Positions 1 through 9,689 of a stretch of 56,615 nucleotides of DNA are shown here, piece after piece. Source of the DNA: Bacteroidetes bacterium OLB12 (lineage in GTDB: Bacteria > Bacteroidota > Bacteroidia > Cytophagales > Cyclobacteriaceae). Every line of letters starts with the position of its first letter. Position 1 is the stretch's first letter. The notes under the pieces were generated by a model, which saw only the letters and a program-made list of their open reading frames with translations, was not told the DNA's origin and ran no database searches. Where the stretch lies: NCBI GenBank assembly GCA_001567185.1, contig LNFR01000063.1:1-56615 (forward strand), in the 5' to 3' direction. Position numbers and translations under genes: made by a program.

Positions 1-450
1 TCCTTTTCTGCCCTGTTGATTTTTGTTCCATCCCTGGAGTTGGGATTAATTACCACGGTTTACCGAAGGTATCTGCTGCCCGGGCCCTTCTTTACGGAAG
101 ACCGGATTGAGGCATCCTACGCATGTCTTGTTTCCATTAAACAAGGGGATGTTTGGTCACCCACCTTTGAGCCGGCTTTAGATAATTACCATGACTTTAC
201 AGGCGGGGTAAACATTAAAAATATGTACCAATCGCGCTTTGACCGCCATGTATATTATCAATACCTGAGAAGCATCAGCAAAGATTCAGGAAATCATGAT
301 CACCTCAGGCAGCTCATGCGCTATTATCAGGATAAGTATGTTCCAAAAAATGCAGACTCGGTCAGGTTTCTGTTTTTAAAAAAGGATGTAACCAAGTTCA
401 GGATAGCCACCGACACGCTTTATACTGTGATTTATCCATGTCATTATTAA
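1..450 (+). CDS. Hypothetical protein, C-terminal part (5' end outside window)
   Basis: The frame is open from the first base and ends at TAA 448-450, so the first in-window start (TTG at 16) is probably not the true start. The visible part, about 149 residues, begins hydrophobic (LLIFVPSLELG) and continues as a soluble, charged region, as expected of a membrane-anchored extracytoplasmic protein. It overlaps the start of the downstream HTTM membrane gene by 13 bases, so the two are probably co-translated. I do not recognise the family; a small accessory partner of HTTM proteins (DUF5819-like) is only a guess. Confidence 0.6.
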   Translation, partial: SFSALLIFVPSLELGLITTVYRRYLLPGPFFTEDRIEASYACLVSIKQGDVWSPTFEPALDNYHDFTGGVNIKNMYQSRFDRHVYYQYLRSISKDSGNHDHLRQLMRYYQDKYVPKNADSVRFLFLKKDVTKFRIATDTLYTVIYPCHY

Positions 451-1260
451 AAAAGGCAGATCAGGTTATACAGGAATCTTTTAGGAAGGATTCGTTTTGG
501 AAAATAGTCTTTTGCAAATCCCTGTACTCTTTTTTACTCCTGAAAATATTTTATAGTTGGTTTTTGGTGAAGGATCTGATGGTCTATGCTCCGGTTAGCC
601 CGGCCAATAGCTGGAGTAAACTATTATTTGCACCTCTTCTTATCCTGCCACATTATCCGAATGTCTTCTGGATATGCTTTGGATTGCTTTTAGTAACAGC
701 ACTGGCCATCAGACTAAATTACATAACCGCATTTTTTGATTTTCTGGTTTTCTATATCCTATTCCCGGTTACTCTTTCCGGTATTGAATGGTTCTGATTT
801 GGTGCTTAATTTATTCTTAATGATAGGCGTGCTTATTCCGGTTTCGCCCTCGAGGAAGGGGCAGGCCAGGGATTATCAGATTTACCTTTCGCACTACGCA
901 GTACTTTTAATACGCGTGGAGATGGCGTTAATTTATTTTCTTTCAGGGTTTGATAAATTGATAACCGAAGCGTGGCGAAACGGAGCGGCTATATTTTCAG
1001 TGGTGAACCTTGATTTTTTCACTAACCCGGTTTTTAGTATTTCATTGGATAAGTGGCAACTGGTTACCATAGCCTGGGCTGTTATTGTTTTTGAGTTAGC
1101 CTTTTCGGTTTTAATTTGGTTTTCTGCATTTCGAAAATACCTGTTGATACTGGGCGTGTTGTTTCATTTGGGTATTGTTGTATTTATGGGCCTGGTTGAT
1201 TTTGGGTTATTGATGATAATTTCATACACCATTTTTTTTTCCCTTAAAGGAGAACCCTGA
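438..1260 (+). CDS. HTTM-domain (vitamin K carboxylase-like) integral membrane protein, frame broken once
   Basis: Two overlapping reading frames (438-797 and 736-1260) together give one polytopic membrane protein of about 270 residues. The second half has the conserved features of HTTM proteins: a LNGSDLVLNL segment, then IYFLSGFDKL..AWRNGAAI, an ELAF helix, and a terminal FHLGIVVFMGLVDFGLLMI helix. The frame changes between about 740 and 783, near CTTTCC; dropping one T would join PVT to LPVLNGSDL. HTTM proteins resemble the membrane part of gamma-glutamyl carboxylases, but most have no known substrate. The break is probably a sequencing indel. Confidence 0.6.
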
Positions 1261-1319
1261 TACAACGCCAGAAAAATCTTTTGTATAGGAAACTCCTTTT
1301 TGCCAGGCAGTGCAAGATA

Positions 1320-3049
1320 TCAGGATAGCTCCGAAGCAATTTTTTTGAATCCGGGCATCTAAGTGGTTGCTCACATTAACAAATTCTGTTTTGGATTTTA
1401 ATGCAGCATTTACGCTTATATAGAACTTAATTTTAGGTTCTGTGCCGGAGGGCCGTATCGAAATTTTGCTGCCATCTTCGGTATAAAATTGCAATACATC
1501 AGATTTTGGCAAGGTGAGTAGTGATTCCTTTCCGGTTTTAATATTTTTTTCGATTCCTGTTTTGTAATCCTGAATTTTGAACCACCGGGCTGCCTGCAAA
1601 TTGCACAGGCGGTGTGTTGCGGAGCCTTTGCATCATGTCTTTTATTTCCTGTTCGCCCGAAGCGCCTTTTCGTACAACATTAATAAGCCCCTCTTTGTAA
1701 TAACCATAGTCCACATACATTTGAATAAGCCAATCATAAAGTGTGTAGCCTTCATCTTTTGCGGCAGCGGCCAGCGCAGCAAAGAACGCACAGGCAGAAA
1801 CCGCATCTTTATCGCGCACAAAATCGCCCACCATGTAACCATAACTTTCTTCACCGGCAGCGATAAACGTTTTTTTGCCTTCCATCTGGCTCATTAACTC
1901 TGCTATGTATTTAAAACCAGTAAGCGTATTGTAGCAGTCTATTTGAAAGCGGGCAGCAATCACATCAACAAGCTCGGTGGTTACAATGGTTTTGGCGATG
2001 TATCCATTTTTACGTTCGGCTTCGGGCAGGTTTTTCATAATAAACCACATCATTAAGCTAAATGCCTGGTTGCCATTTAATAAAAAGAAATCTCCGTGGT
2101 TGTCTTTCAAACCAATACCTACCCGGTCGGTGTCGGGGTCGGTAGCCATTACCAGTTCCGCATTTATTGCTTTTGCTTTTTCAAGGGCCATTTGCATGGC
2201 TGATTGTTCTTCCGGGTTTGGCGAGTGAACCGTGGGAAAATCACCATCGGGTGTTTGTTGTTCTTTAATGATGGTCAGATTTTCGAAACCCAGTCGTTTC
2301 AAACATTCGGGCACCATAGTAATACCGGCCCCGTGAATGCTGGAGTAAACCAATGCGATGTTACGTTGATTCTTAATACTTTCCTTACGGGGAATGCGAT
2401 CGGCCAGGGTTTTGTAATACGCATCTTCCACTTCGGCAGAAATGGTTTTGATAAGGCTTTTGTTTGCACTAAACTTAATATTCTCAAATCCACCAATGGC
2501 ATTAACCTCGGCAATAACATTTTTATCATGCGGAGGCACCAGTTGGGCTCCGCCTTGCCAATAGGCTTTGTACCCGTTGTATTCTTTCGGATTATGTGAG
2601 GCTGTAATCACCACACCCGACTGGCATTTTAAGTATCGGATAGCAAAAGAAAGCAGTGGGGTAGGGCGTAGTTCTGAAAACAAATAGACTTCAATTCCGT
2701 TTGCCGAAAACACATCGGCTGTTACCTGCGCAAACGCAGAACTGTTGTTTCGGCTATCATAGGCTATTGCTACCTTAATTTTTTCCGAAAAGGATTTTTT
2801 CAAGTAGTTGGCAAGCCCCTGGGTGGCTGCACCCACAGTATAGCGATTCATGCAGTTGGAGCCAACACCCATTATACCGCGCAGGCCTCCGGTACCAAAT
2901 TCAAGGTCTTTATAAAAACTATCAATTAATAGTTTAGGATTATCCTGGGAAAGCAGATTTCGGACTTCAGATTTTGTGGCGTCATCAATGGCTTTACTTT
3001 CGAGCCAGGCATTAGCGCGCTGGGTAGCAAGATTTAATAATTCACTCAT
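1320..3049 (-). CDS. Phosphosugar mutase (phosphoglucomutase/phosphomannomutase family), two frame breaks
   Basis: Cytoplasmic alpha-D-phosphohexomutase interconverting hexose 1- and 6-phosphates. Seen in order: the GTGGLRGIMG entry motif, the phosphoserine loop SGVVITASHNPKEYNGYK, the metal loop ATDPDTDRVG, the sugar loop GEESYGYMVGD, and the phosphate loop SIRPSGTEPKIKFY. The last motif lies in another frame: an extra base near 1575-1583 breaks it (SPVV then should read KIQDYKTG). A further extra A in the run at 1340-1346 destroys the natural stop; corrected, the protein ends RIQKIASELS at 1320, giving about 576 residues, normal for this family. Divergent from the exported protein at 3124. 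Confidence 0.88.
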
Positions 3050-3101
3050 GGTATTTATGCCAGGTTTACAACTTTTTACGTAAATTGTACGTTTACCGGA
3101 A

Positions 3102-3109
3102 CAAATATA
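3102..3109 (-). promoter_or_regulatory. Candidate -7 element for the phosphosugar mutase gene
   Basis: On the minus strand the bases read TATATTTG, a match to the Bacteroidota -7 consensus TAnnTTTG, about 55 bases upstream of the mutase start. No TTG was found at the usual 17-23 base spacing, so only the -7 part is supported. Confidence 0.35.
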
Positions 3110-3123
3110 AAATCTATTGTCTC

Positions 3124-3567
3124 ATGAAAATGAAAATTATTGTAGCCGCCATGCTTAGCGTACTTTCTACTTTTGCTATGGCACAGGAGTTTAAAGTAGT
3201 AACGGTTGTTGAATCAATTGTTCCTGCAGGTGTGGGCCGTTCGCGGATGATTGAGGAAAAACAAGGAATTGATCACAAGGCACTTACTACCGAGCGTACC
3301 GATGGAAGCAAGAGTGATCAGTCTGATGTTAAGCGATCGGATATTAAGATAGATGCCTTTAGCGAAACCAAACTTCTTAACTTTTATAGCATAGCCGGTA
3401 TAAATTTCCAGAACATTGCCTCGAATGATGCGGTAATTACATCAAAGATTAATGATATGGTAAAGGAAGGATGGAACCTGGTATTTGTTTCCAGCGCGGT
3501 AGAAAGCGATGCCGGTAAAAGCGATGGGGTTGGTATTTTTATAACACGACTTTATTTCAAAAGATAA
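3124..3567 (+). CDS. Small exported protein of unknown function
   Basis: 147 residues starting at ATG 3124; the longer reading from 3085 adds a charged leader that would spoil the signal peptide. MKMKIIVAAMLSVLSTFAMA followed by QE is a signal peptidase I type leader, so the mature protein is periplasmic or secreted. It ends in GWNLVFVSSAVESD..GIFITRLYFKR, a short beta-rich pattern common in small Bacteroidota exported proteins (DUF4177-like in appearance, not verified). Monocistronic: divergent from the mutase and closed by a terminator hairpin 28 bases after its stop. Confidence 0.7.
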   Translation: MKMKIIVAAMLSVLSTFAMAQEFKVVTVVESIVPAGVGRSRMIEEKQGIDHKALTTERTDGSKSDQSDVKRSDIKIDAFSETKLLNFYSIAGINFQNIASNDAVITSKINDMVKEGWNLVFVSSAVESDAGKSDGVGIFITRLYFKR

Positions 3568-3594
3568 CTACCTATAATTCTGGTACGAGTAGCT

Positions 3595-3638
3595 AAACTA
3601 TGAGGTTGCTGAATTAACAGCAGTCTCATAGTTTTTTT
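3595..3638 (+). terminator. Rho-independent terminator after the exported protein
   Basis: AAACTATGAG (3595-3604) pairs with CTCATAGTTT (3625-3634), with an inner TGCTG/CAGCA helix, and is followed by a run of T to 3638. It lies between convergent genes and has the T tract on the plus strand. Confidence 0.8.
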
Positions 3639-3642
3639 TGTA

Positions 3643-4737
3643 TTAAAGGTTTCCGCGGAGGCCTTGTTCAAGTTCAATGGCTTCAAACAATGCTTTGAAG
3701 TTTCCCTTGCCAAACGACTTAGCGCCATTCCGTTCAATTATTTCAAAGAAGAGGGTAGGGCGATCCTGAATGGGTTTCGTAAAAATCTGAAGCAAGTACC
3801 CTTCTTCGTCACGATCGATAAGAATATTCAGTTTTTTTAGTGCCTCAAGATCTTCGTTGATGTGCCCCACGCGATCCAGCACATCATTATAATACACATC
3901 GGGTACTCTTAGAAACTCAACGCCTCTTCGTCTTAATTCACTTACTGTGTGGATAATATCATCAGTTGCAATGGCAATGTGTTGTACCCCTGCACCCTTA
4001 TAAAAATCAAGGTATTCTTCAATTTGTGATTTCTTTTTGCCAGCGGCCGGTTCGTTGATCGGAAATTTGATATACCCATTGCCATTGGAAACCACTTTAG
4101 ACATGAGGGCACTGTATTCTGTAGAGATGTCTTTGTCATCAAAAGTTATCAGCAGGTTGAAGCCCATAACTTTTTCATAGAATTCAACCCAGTGATTCAT
4201 TTTACCCAGCTCTACATTTCCAACGCAATGATCTACATATTTTAAACCAATAGCTTCGGGTTTCCAGTTGGTTTTTACTGGTTGGTAGCCTGGCAGGAAC
4301 GCACCCTTATAATTTTTCCTTTCCACAAATGTGTGAAGGGTATCGCCATAGGTATGAATGGAAGAAATTACCACCGCTCCGTTTTCGTCTTTTAATGTAA
4401 CAGGTGCTGCAGCCGGTGCGCCACCCCGCGCTACTGTTTCACGAAATGATTTTTCGGCATCGTCCACCCAAAGTGCCAGAACCTTTACGCCATCTCCATG
4501 TTTGGCAACGTGTTGCGCAATGGGCGTATCGGGTTGAAGGCTGGTAGTTACTACAAACCGGACTTTACCTTGGGTAAGTACATAGGAGGCTCTGTCGCGA
4601 ATACCTGTTTCCGGCCCTGCATAGGCAGTTAATTCGAAGCCCATGCAGTGTTGGTAAAACAAGGCAGTTTGCTTGGCATTACCCACATAAAACTCAATAT
4701 GGTCGGTACCAAGGATGGGTAGAAAGTCCTGATTCAT
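3643..4737 (-). CDS. hppD: 4-hydroxyphenylpyruvate dioxygenase
   Basis: Fe(II) dioxygenase converting 4-hydroxyphenylpyruvate to homogentisate in tyrosine breakdown. 364 residues, the usual length. Two glyoxalase-type halves: the N half opens GTDHIEFYVGNA. The C half carries the metal ligands His in YVDHCVGNV, His in VQHIAIATDD and Glu in LFFEIIER, and ends with the typical C-terminal helix (GKGNFKALFEAIELEQ..RGNL). No other homogentisate pathway gene is adjacent. Frame intact. A TAATTTTG -7 element lies just upstream. Confidence 0.95.
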   Translation of the reverse strand: MNQDFLPILGTDHIEFYVGNAKQTALFYQHCMGFELTAYAGPETGIRDRASYVLTQGKVRFVVTTSLQPDTPIAQHVAKHGDGVKVLALWVDDAEKSFRETVARGGAPAAAPVTLKDENGAVVISSIHTYGDTLHTFVERKNYKGAFLPGYQPVKTNWKPEAIGLKYVDHCVGNVELGKMNHWVEFYEKVMGFNLLITFDDKDISTEYSALMSKVVSNGNGYIKFPINEPAAGKKKSQIEEYLDFYKGAGVQHIAIATDDIIHTVSELRRRGVEFLRVPDVYYNDVLDRVGHINEDLEALKKLNILIDRDEEGYLLQIFTKPIQDRPTLFFEIIERNGAKSFGKGNFKALFEAIELEQGLRGNL

Positions 4738-4760
4738 AGACGTTTTTTATTGATAATATT

Positions 4761-4768
4761 CAAAATTA
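4761..4768 (-). promoter_or_regulatory. Candidate -7 element for hppD
   Basis: Minus strand reads TAATTTTG, matching TAnnTTTG, 24 bases upstream of the hppD start. No TTG at the proper distance was found, so this is weaker than the full promoters elsewhere in the window. Confidence 0.35.
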
Positions 4769-4830
4769 ATCAATTGGCCAGTTTTAATTTAGGCTCCGTT
4801 TCCATAATCTTGACAAAATTTTTGATACGG

Positions 4831-5238
4831 ATGGATGTAAAGGAACTGGATAAAGCCATACAGGAAATAGCCAAACGCAGAAATGCACTTTCCAAAATTA
4901 ACTACAACAATCCCAAGTATGACGACCTGGAAGAAGAGTTGCATGACCTGGAAGATGCGTTGCAGGTAAAATTTGGCGAATACCTGGAAGAAGTATTGCA
5001 AGATGTGCACGACAAATATTGCCCGGATACCGATGTGTTACATCCCATTGCGTATTTAGCCAAAACCTATTCTATTACCAGTCAAAATGAATATACTGTA
5101 ACCAATAAAGAAGGTGTATTTGTAGAGGTGGATTCGATTCCGGGTAAAGATACCCGCCTGGTAATTGTACCTAATCCATTACGGGTAATTCTAAATGTAG
5201 GTGCAAATCAGCAACAGGTGGTTTGGACTGTAAAATAA
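4831..5238 (+). CDS. Conserved-type hypothetical protein with N-terminal coiled coil
   Basis: 135 residues from ATG 4831; the reading from 4750 would add an unlikely leader. The first 60 residues are highly charged and heptad-like (ELDKAIQEIAKRRNAL, then DDLEEELHDLEDALQ). The rest is beta-rich (NEYTVTNKEGVFVEVD, TRLVIVPNPLRVIL). No signal peptide or membrane segment, so it is probably cytoplasmic. Divergent from hppD and convergent with trpS (11-base gap). Family not recognised. Confidence 0.7.
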   Translation: MDVKELDKAIQEIAKRRNALSKINYNNPKYDDLEEELHDLEDALQVKFGEYLEEVLQDVHDKYCPDTDVLHPIAYLAKTYSITSQNEYTVTNKEGVFVEVDSIPGKDTRLVIVPNPLRVILNVGANQQQVVWTVK

Positions 5239-5249
5239 ATGTGCTCTGC

Positions 5250-6217
5250 CTAATAGCCGAGTTTGCTCCTTACCCGGGCTAATACCGATTGGGCAATTTC
5301 GCGGGCTTTCGCTTCGCTCTGCTCCAACTTTCTGTTAAGTTCCGGCAGATTGTTCATGTAGTAATTAAACACTTCACGTTCCTTCGAATATTTTTCCAGA
5401 ATCAACGAAAGTAATTCCTGTTTGGCATGGCCGTAACCAAAATTACCGGCCAGGTATTTTTGTCGCAACGCTTCGGTTTGTGACGGTGTGGCTACGAGTT
5501 TATAAATCGCAAATACATTGTCGGTATCCGGATTTTTTGGTTCTTCCATTGGGGTGCTATCCGTTACAATCGACATAATTTGTTTTTTCAATTCCTTTTC
5601 AGGAAGAAAAATATCAATGATGTTGTTGTAAGACTTGCTCATTTTTTGTCCATCGGTTCCGGGAATAGTCATAACCGATTCTTCAATGCGGGCTTCGGGC
5701 AACACAAAGGTTTCGCCATATAGGTTATTAAACCCACTTGCGATATCGCGTGCCATTTCCAAATGCTGGCGTTGATCTTTACCAACCGGAACGAAATCTG
5801 CATTATATAAAATAATGTCGGCAGTCATTAATACCGGGTAGGTAAAAAGCCCGGCATTTACATCGGCCAACCGATCGGCCTTATCCTTAAAGGAGTGCGC
5901 ATTGGCAAGCATAGGGAAGGGCGTAAAGCAGTTGAGGTACCAGGTTAGCTCGCACACTTCCGCAATCTGGCTTTGCCGATACAGCAGGTTTTTATCCACA
6001 TCAAAACCAAAAGCAAGCCAGGCAGCTGCTACGGCCTGCACATTGGCTATTCGGGTTTTAGCATCTTTAATGGTTGTTAAAGAATGCAAGTCGCAATGAA
6101 AAAGAAAGACTCGTTGCCGGGTTGTTGCGATAGTTTAATTGCCGGAATAATAGCCCCTAGTAAATTACCTAAGTGGGGCCGGCCGCTGCTTTGTATGCCT
6201 GTAAGAATTCGTGCCAT
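5250..6217 (-). CDS. trpS: Tryptophanyl-tRNA synthetase, one frame break
   Basis: Class I aminoacyl-tRNA synthetase charging tRNA-Trp. The start at 6217 gives MARILTGIQSSGRPHLGNLLGA, which carries the HIGH-type motif (PHLGN). The main frame holds FVPVGKDQRQHLEMARDIA and the KMSKS loop (GTDGQKMSKSYNN). Between ATTGCG and ACTTGCA near 6090 one base (probably G) is missing, so FFFIA no longer runs into DLHSLTTIKDA. Corrected length is about 323 residues, normal for TrpRS. As the gene is essential, this is almost surely a sequence error and not a real mutation. Confidence 0.93.
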
Positions 6218-6286
6218 AATTGATTGCAAATAAAGCCAAGAATTAGGAATTGCAGGGGATTGCTGTTAATTATTTGCGCGAAGCAG

Positions 6287-6315
6287 GTTTTGATGTTATA
6301 CAATATTTAGTTTTG
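6287..6315 (+). promoter_or_regulatory. Candidate Bacteroidota promoter for the DUF1573 gene
   Basis: TTTTG at 6287-6291 and TAGTTTTG at 6308-6315 (match to TAnnTTTG) are 16 bases apart. The -7 element ends only four bases before the ATG at 6320, so transcription would start at or just inside the gene and give a nearly leaderless mRNA. That makes the promoter, or the chosen start, less certain. Confidence 0.35.
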
Positions 6316-6319
6316 TGCC

Positions 6320-7386
6320 ATGAAATACATTGTGCCTTTTCTTTTTTGCTGATGCCGGGTTGGGTGGCAGCGCAATTAAATGAACCTGTTTTTTTTAAAT
6401 CGAAGACACACGATTTTGGTGAAGTGGTGGAGGCCGCTGGTGCCGTGGATTACGAGTTTACATTTAGTAACCTGGCCAACCGTCCCATGCGGATTTTGAA
6501 TGTGCAGGCTTCGTGCGGTTGTACCACACCGGGCTGGACGAAAGAAACAATTCCGGCTTCGGGTTCGGGTTTTATTAAGGTTAGCTTCGATCCCAAAGGT
6601 AAACCCGGCTATTTCAACAAAACCCTTACCATCACCACCGATATTGATAAAAACCCCATTGTACTTACTATTAAAGGAAATGTAGTTGATAAAAAATCGG
6701 ATGGCGGAGATTTGAAAGTGGCCTTAGGAAATATTCGTTTAAAAAGTAATTCACTTTCCATCGGAAAAGTTTATGTGAATAAGCCGGCCGTTACACAGGA
6801 GTTTAAAATTCAGAACGCAGGCAGCCAGCCGGTAACTATTAAAAGAGCCGTTACACCAACATACATGAAGATAGACGCCCCCCTTACCATACCAGCCGGG
6901 GCGGTGGCGGAGTTGAAGCTAAGCTATGATGCCAAACAACTTAACCGATATGGCTTCATAGCCGATCGGATTGAGTTGATTACCGATGAACCAGATTCAG
7001 TAAAGTTGCTCTCTGTGTATGCTACTGCGGAAGAGTTTTTTCCAACACTTACGGTAGCCGAGCTTACAAAAGCACCTCAATTGATTGCGTCAAATTATGC
7101 GCTTGATTTTGGAAGAGTATCTGCAGGAACAAAAAGCGAGCTTTCCACATTCGTTCAAAACAAAGGCAAGCAGCCATTAATTGTGCGCGAGATACAACCC
7201 AATTGCAGTTGTGTAACAGCTGTGTTTGATAAAACAACCTTGCAGCCGGGGGAAACGGCTACCTTAAAAATTGTACTCGATACGAAGGGTCGTGCTGGCA
7301 CACAGAATAAATCCATCACGATTTATTCAACAGACCCGCGCAACCCGGTACAGCGCGTTACCATTAGCGGGTTTATTGAACCGTAG
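6320..7386 (+). CDS. Exported protein with two DUF1573 (Ig-like, ASPM/SPD-2-type) domains, frame broken in the signal peptide
   Basis: ATG 6320 reads MKYIVPFLF and then hits TGA. Adding one T to the T6 run at 6342-6347 gives MKYIVPFLFLLMPGWVAAQ, a good signal peptide, and joins the open frame. The mature part has an N-terminal DUF1573 repeat with the signature CGCTTPGW, a middle beta-rich region, and a second DUF1573 repeat (YALDFGRVSAGTKSE, NCSCVTAVF, ending VTISGFIEP). DUF1573 proteins are exported proteins of mostly unknown role in Bacteroidota. Convergent with the acyl-CoA dehydrogenase. Confidence 0.85.
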
Positions 7387-7401
7387 CAGGTTAGCGATGC
7401 C

Positions 7402-8620
7402 TTAACTAAAGGCAGGTATTCCGGTAATATGATTTCCTAAAATCAGCAGGTGAATATCGTGCGTACCTTCGTACGTTACTACCGATTCCAGGTTCATCAT
7501 GTGGCGCATAATCGGGTACTCACCGGTAATGCCCATTCCTCCATGTATCTGGCGTGCTTCGCGGGCAACCTCCAGTGCAATCCGAATGTTATCGCGCTTG
7601 GCTAAGGAGATTTGCGCGGTAGTTGCTTTTCCTTCGTTCATCAACACACCCAGCCGCCAGTTAATCAATTGTGCTTTTGTAATTTCTGTAAGCATTTCGG
7701 CCAGTTTTTTCTGAACCAGCTGAAATGAACCGATTGGTTTTCCAAACTGAATGCGCTCTTTCGCATACCTTCTGGCAGAGTCATAGCAATCCATGGCGGC
7801 ACCAATCGCACCCCAGGCAATACCATAGCGTGCAGAATCAAGGCACATCATGGGGGCACCCAATCCGTTTTTTCCAGGTAACAGATTCTCTTTCGGAACT
7901 TTTACATTATCAAAAACCAACTCTCCGGTAGCGCTTGCCCGAAGACTCCACTTGCCGTGGGTTTCGGGTGTGGTGAAGCCTGGCATACCCCGCTCTACAA
8001 TTAATCCGTGAATGCGGCCCGCTTCGTTCTTGGCCCACACCACGGCCACATCGGCTTTGGGTGCGTTGGATATCCACATCTTGGCACCATTCAGCAGGTA
8101 GTGATCGCCCATGTCTTTGAAGTTGGTAACCATACCCGATGGATTGGACCCGTGATCGGGTTCGGTTAATCCAAAACAACCTAACCATTCACCACTGGCA
8201 AGCTTGGGTAAATATTTTTTGCGTTGCTCTTCGCTACCGAATTTATAAATAGGATACATGACCAGCGAACCTTGAACCGAGGCGGTAGAGCGCATGCCTG
8301 AATCGCCCCGCTCAATTTCCTGCATAAGAATTCCATACGAAATATAATCCAGTCCGCCACCACCATATTGTTGTGGAATAGTAGGACCAAAAGCCCCCAT
8401 GTCGCCAAACTTTTTTACGATCTCGTAGGGAAAGTGGGCGCGTTGAGCCCAATCTTCGATGTAGGGTGAAATTTCGCGTTTTTACAAAGTCGCGGATGGC
8501 ACTTCGTACCAATTTATGTTCATCTGTCAGTAAATCGTCAACCGCATAAAAATCCGGTTGTTCATAAACATCTTGTTTTGTGCTCTTATGCGTTTTTGTT
8601 TCGGTAGCTTTTGCTGACAT
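7402..8620 (-). CDS. Acyl-CoA dehydrogenase, glutaryl-CoA dehydrogenase-like, one frame break
   Basis: FAD flavoprotein oxidising an acyl-CoA. From ATG 8620 (MSAKATETKTHKS) the N-terminal helical part runs to DFVKTR, where one extra A in the run at 8479-8483 breaks the frame; without it DFVKREISPYIEDWAQRAHFP continues into the main frame. Motifs: GCFGLTEPDHGSNPSGM (FAD site), KMWISNAPKADVAVVWAK, and ARQIHGGMGITGEYPIMRHMMN. The catalytic glutamate sits in VVTYEGTHDIHLLILG, the glutaryl-CoA dehydrogenase pattern. About 406 residues corrected. It is divergent from tryptophan dioxygenase, which fits degradation of Trp or Lys to glutaryl-CoA, though the substrate is inferred. Confidence 0.88.
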
Positions 8621-8627
8621 AGTTTTG
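8596..8627 (+). promoter_or_regulatory. Promoter for tryptophan 2,3-dioxygenase
   Basis: TTG at 8596-8598 and TAGTTTTG at 8620-8627 are 21 bases apart, matching TTG-N17..23-TAnnTTTG. The -7 element is 47 bases upstream of the dioxygenase ATG and overlaps the start codon of the divergent acyl-CoA dehydrogenase, so the two genes share a very compact control region. Confidence 0.55.
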
Positions 8628-8674
8628 GTTATTCTGTGTGAATGGCCAAATTTACGCAAGTATTAATAATTCCT

Positions 8675-9634
8675 ATGGACAAATCTTCAATTGATCCGGG
8701 TCTGACCGAGCTTCTCAAAAAACTGCAACAAAAGTACGCGGTCATGGGCCAGGATTTATCCTCTTATCTGGACGGGCTGCTGCATGCCGACTACCTTACT
8801 TATTGGGATTATATTCACCTGGATACATTGTTGAGTTTACAAAATCCTAAAACCCGGTTTCCTGATGAGAAGGTCTTCATCGGGTATCATCAGATTACGG
8901 AACTGTATTTTAACCTGGCATTGTGGGAGTTGGAACAAATTGCAGCCCATAAAAACCTGGACGAAAAATTTTTTATAGAGCGGGTAACCCGTGTGGTGCG
9001 GTACTTTCAGTTATTAGAAAGTTCTTTTACGGTAATGGTGGATGGCATGGAGAAAGAACAGTTTCTGAAATTTCGAATGTCATTGCTGCCGGCATCCGGA
9101 TTTCAATCGGCCCAGTACCGGTTAATTGAAATCTGTTGCACCGATATGATTAACCTGGTGAGCCCGGGAATGCGCGAGTCCTTACACGAATACAGCGACC
9201 TGGAACAACAAATCGAGCACCTGTACTGGCGTAGTGGTGCAACAGAACTTGCTTCGGGCAAAAAGACCCTTACCCTTCAACAGTTCGAAGAAAAATACCT
9301 GAAGCTGTTTAATGAAACCGGAATGCGCTTTAGAAATAAAAATCTGCGCAAACTTTACCTGCAGCATTTTCCCGATTCAGAAGCGGTGAAGTTGATACTA
9401 AGGCAACTGGATGAATTAGCAAATGTATTGTGGCCATTGGCTCATTTAAAATCGGCAGGCCGTTACTTACAACGCGATCCTGAAAACATAAAAGCAACCG
9501 GTGGAACCAATTGGCAAAAATACCTGCCACCGCGTTTTCAACGCATTCAATTTTTTCCTGAGTTATGGGCAGCCTCCGAAAATGAAGAGTGGGGCAAGGC
9601 GGGTGTACTGAAGGCATTTGCCGGTAGCCTGTGA
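8675..9634 (+). CDS. kynA: Tryptophan 2,3-dioxygenase
   Basis: Heme enzyme opening the indole ring of L-Trp to N-formylkynurenine, first step of the kynurenine pathway. From ATG 8675 (MDKSSIDPGL) it has 319 residues. Conserved parts: YLTYWDYIHLDTLLSLQ, DEKVFIGYHQITELYFNLALWEL, FRMSLLPASGFQSAQYRLIE (substrate-binding core), and the late ATGGTNWQKYLPPR loop. The frame is open 33 bases further upstream, but that would overlap the promoter. No kynurenine hydrolase or formamidase is in the window. Confidence 0.92.
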   Translation: MDKSSIDPGLTELLKKLQQKYAVMGQDLSSYLDGLLHADYLTYWDYIHLDTLLSLQNPKTRFPDEKVFIGYHQITELYFNLALWELEQIAAHKNLDEKFFIERVTRVVRYFQLLESSFTVMVDGMEKEQFLKFRMSLLPASGFQSAQYRLIEICCTDMINLVSPGMRESLHEYSDLEQQIEHLYWRSGATELASGKKTLTLQQFEEKYLKLFNETGMRFRNKNLRKLYLQHFPDSEAVKLILRQLDELANVLWPLAHLKSAGRYLQRDPENIKATGGTNWQKYLPPRFQRIQFFPELWAASENEEWGKAGVLKAFAGSL

Positions 9635-9689
9635 TGGGAATTTGTTAAATTTGGTTTACCACTCACAATTCAAAAGTATTCAGAGTGCC

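Noticed and set aside
1577-1897. Plus-strand open frames over the phosphosugar mutase gene
   Set aside because: They are shadows of a well-supported minus-strand gene and have no start context, domain or coding bias of their own.
4810-4816. TTGACA-like -35 box before the 4831 gene
   Set aside because: Sigma-70 type boxes of E. coli form are not used in this phylum, and no -10 or TAnnTTTG follows at a fitting distance.
5250-6217. trpS, rpoC and rpsJ as pseudogenes
   Set aside because: Essential genes with single homopolymer or single-base indels are better explained by consensus errors.
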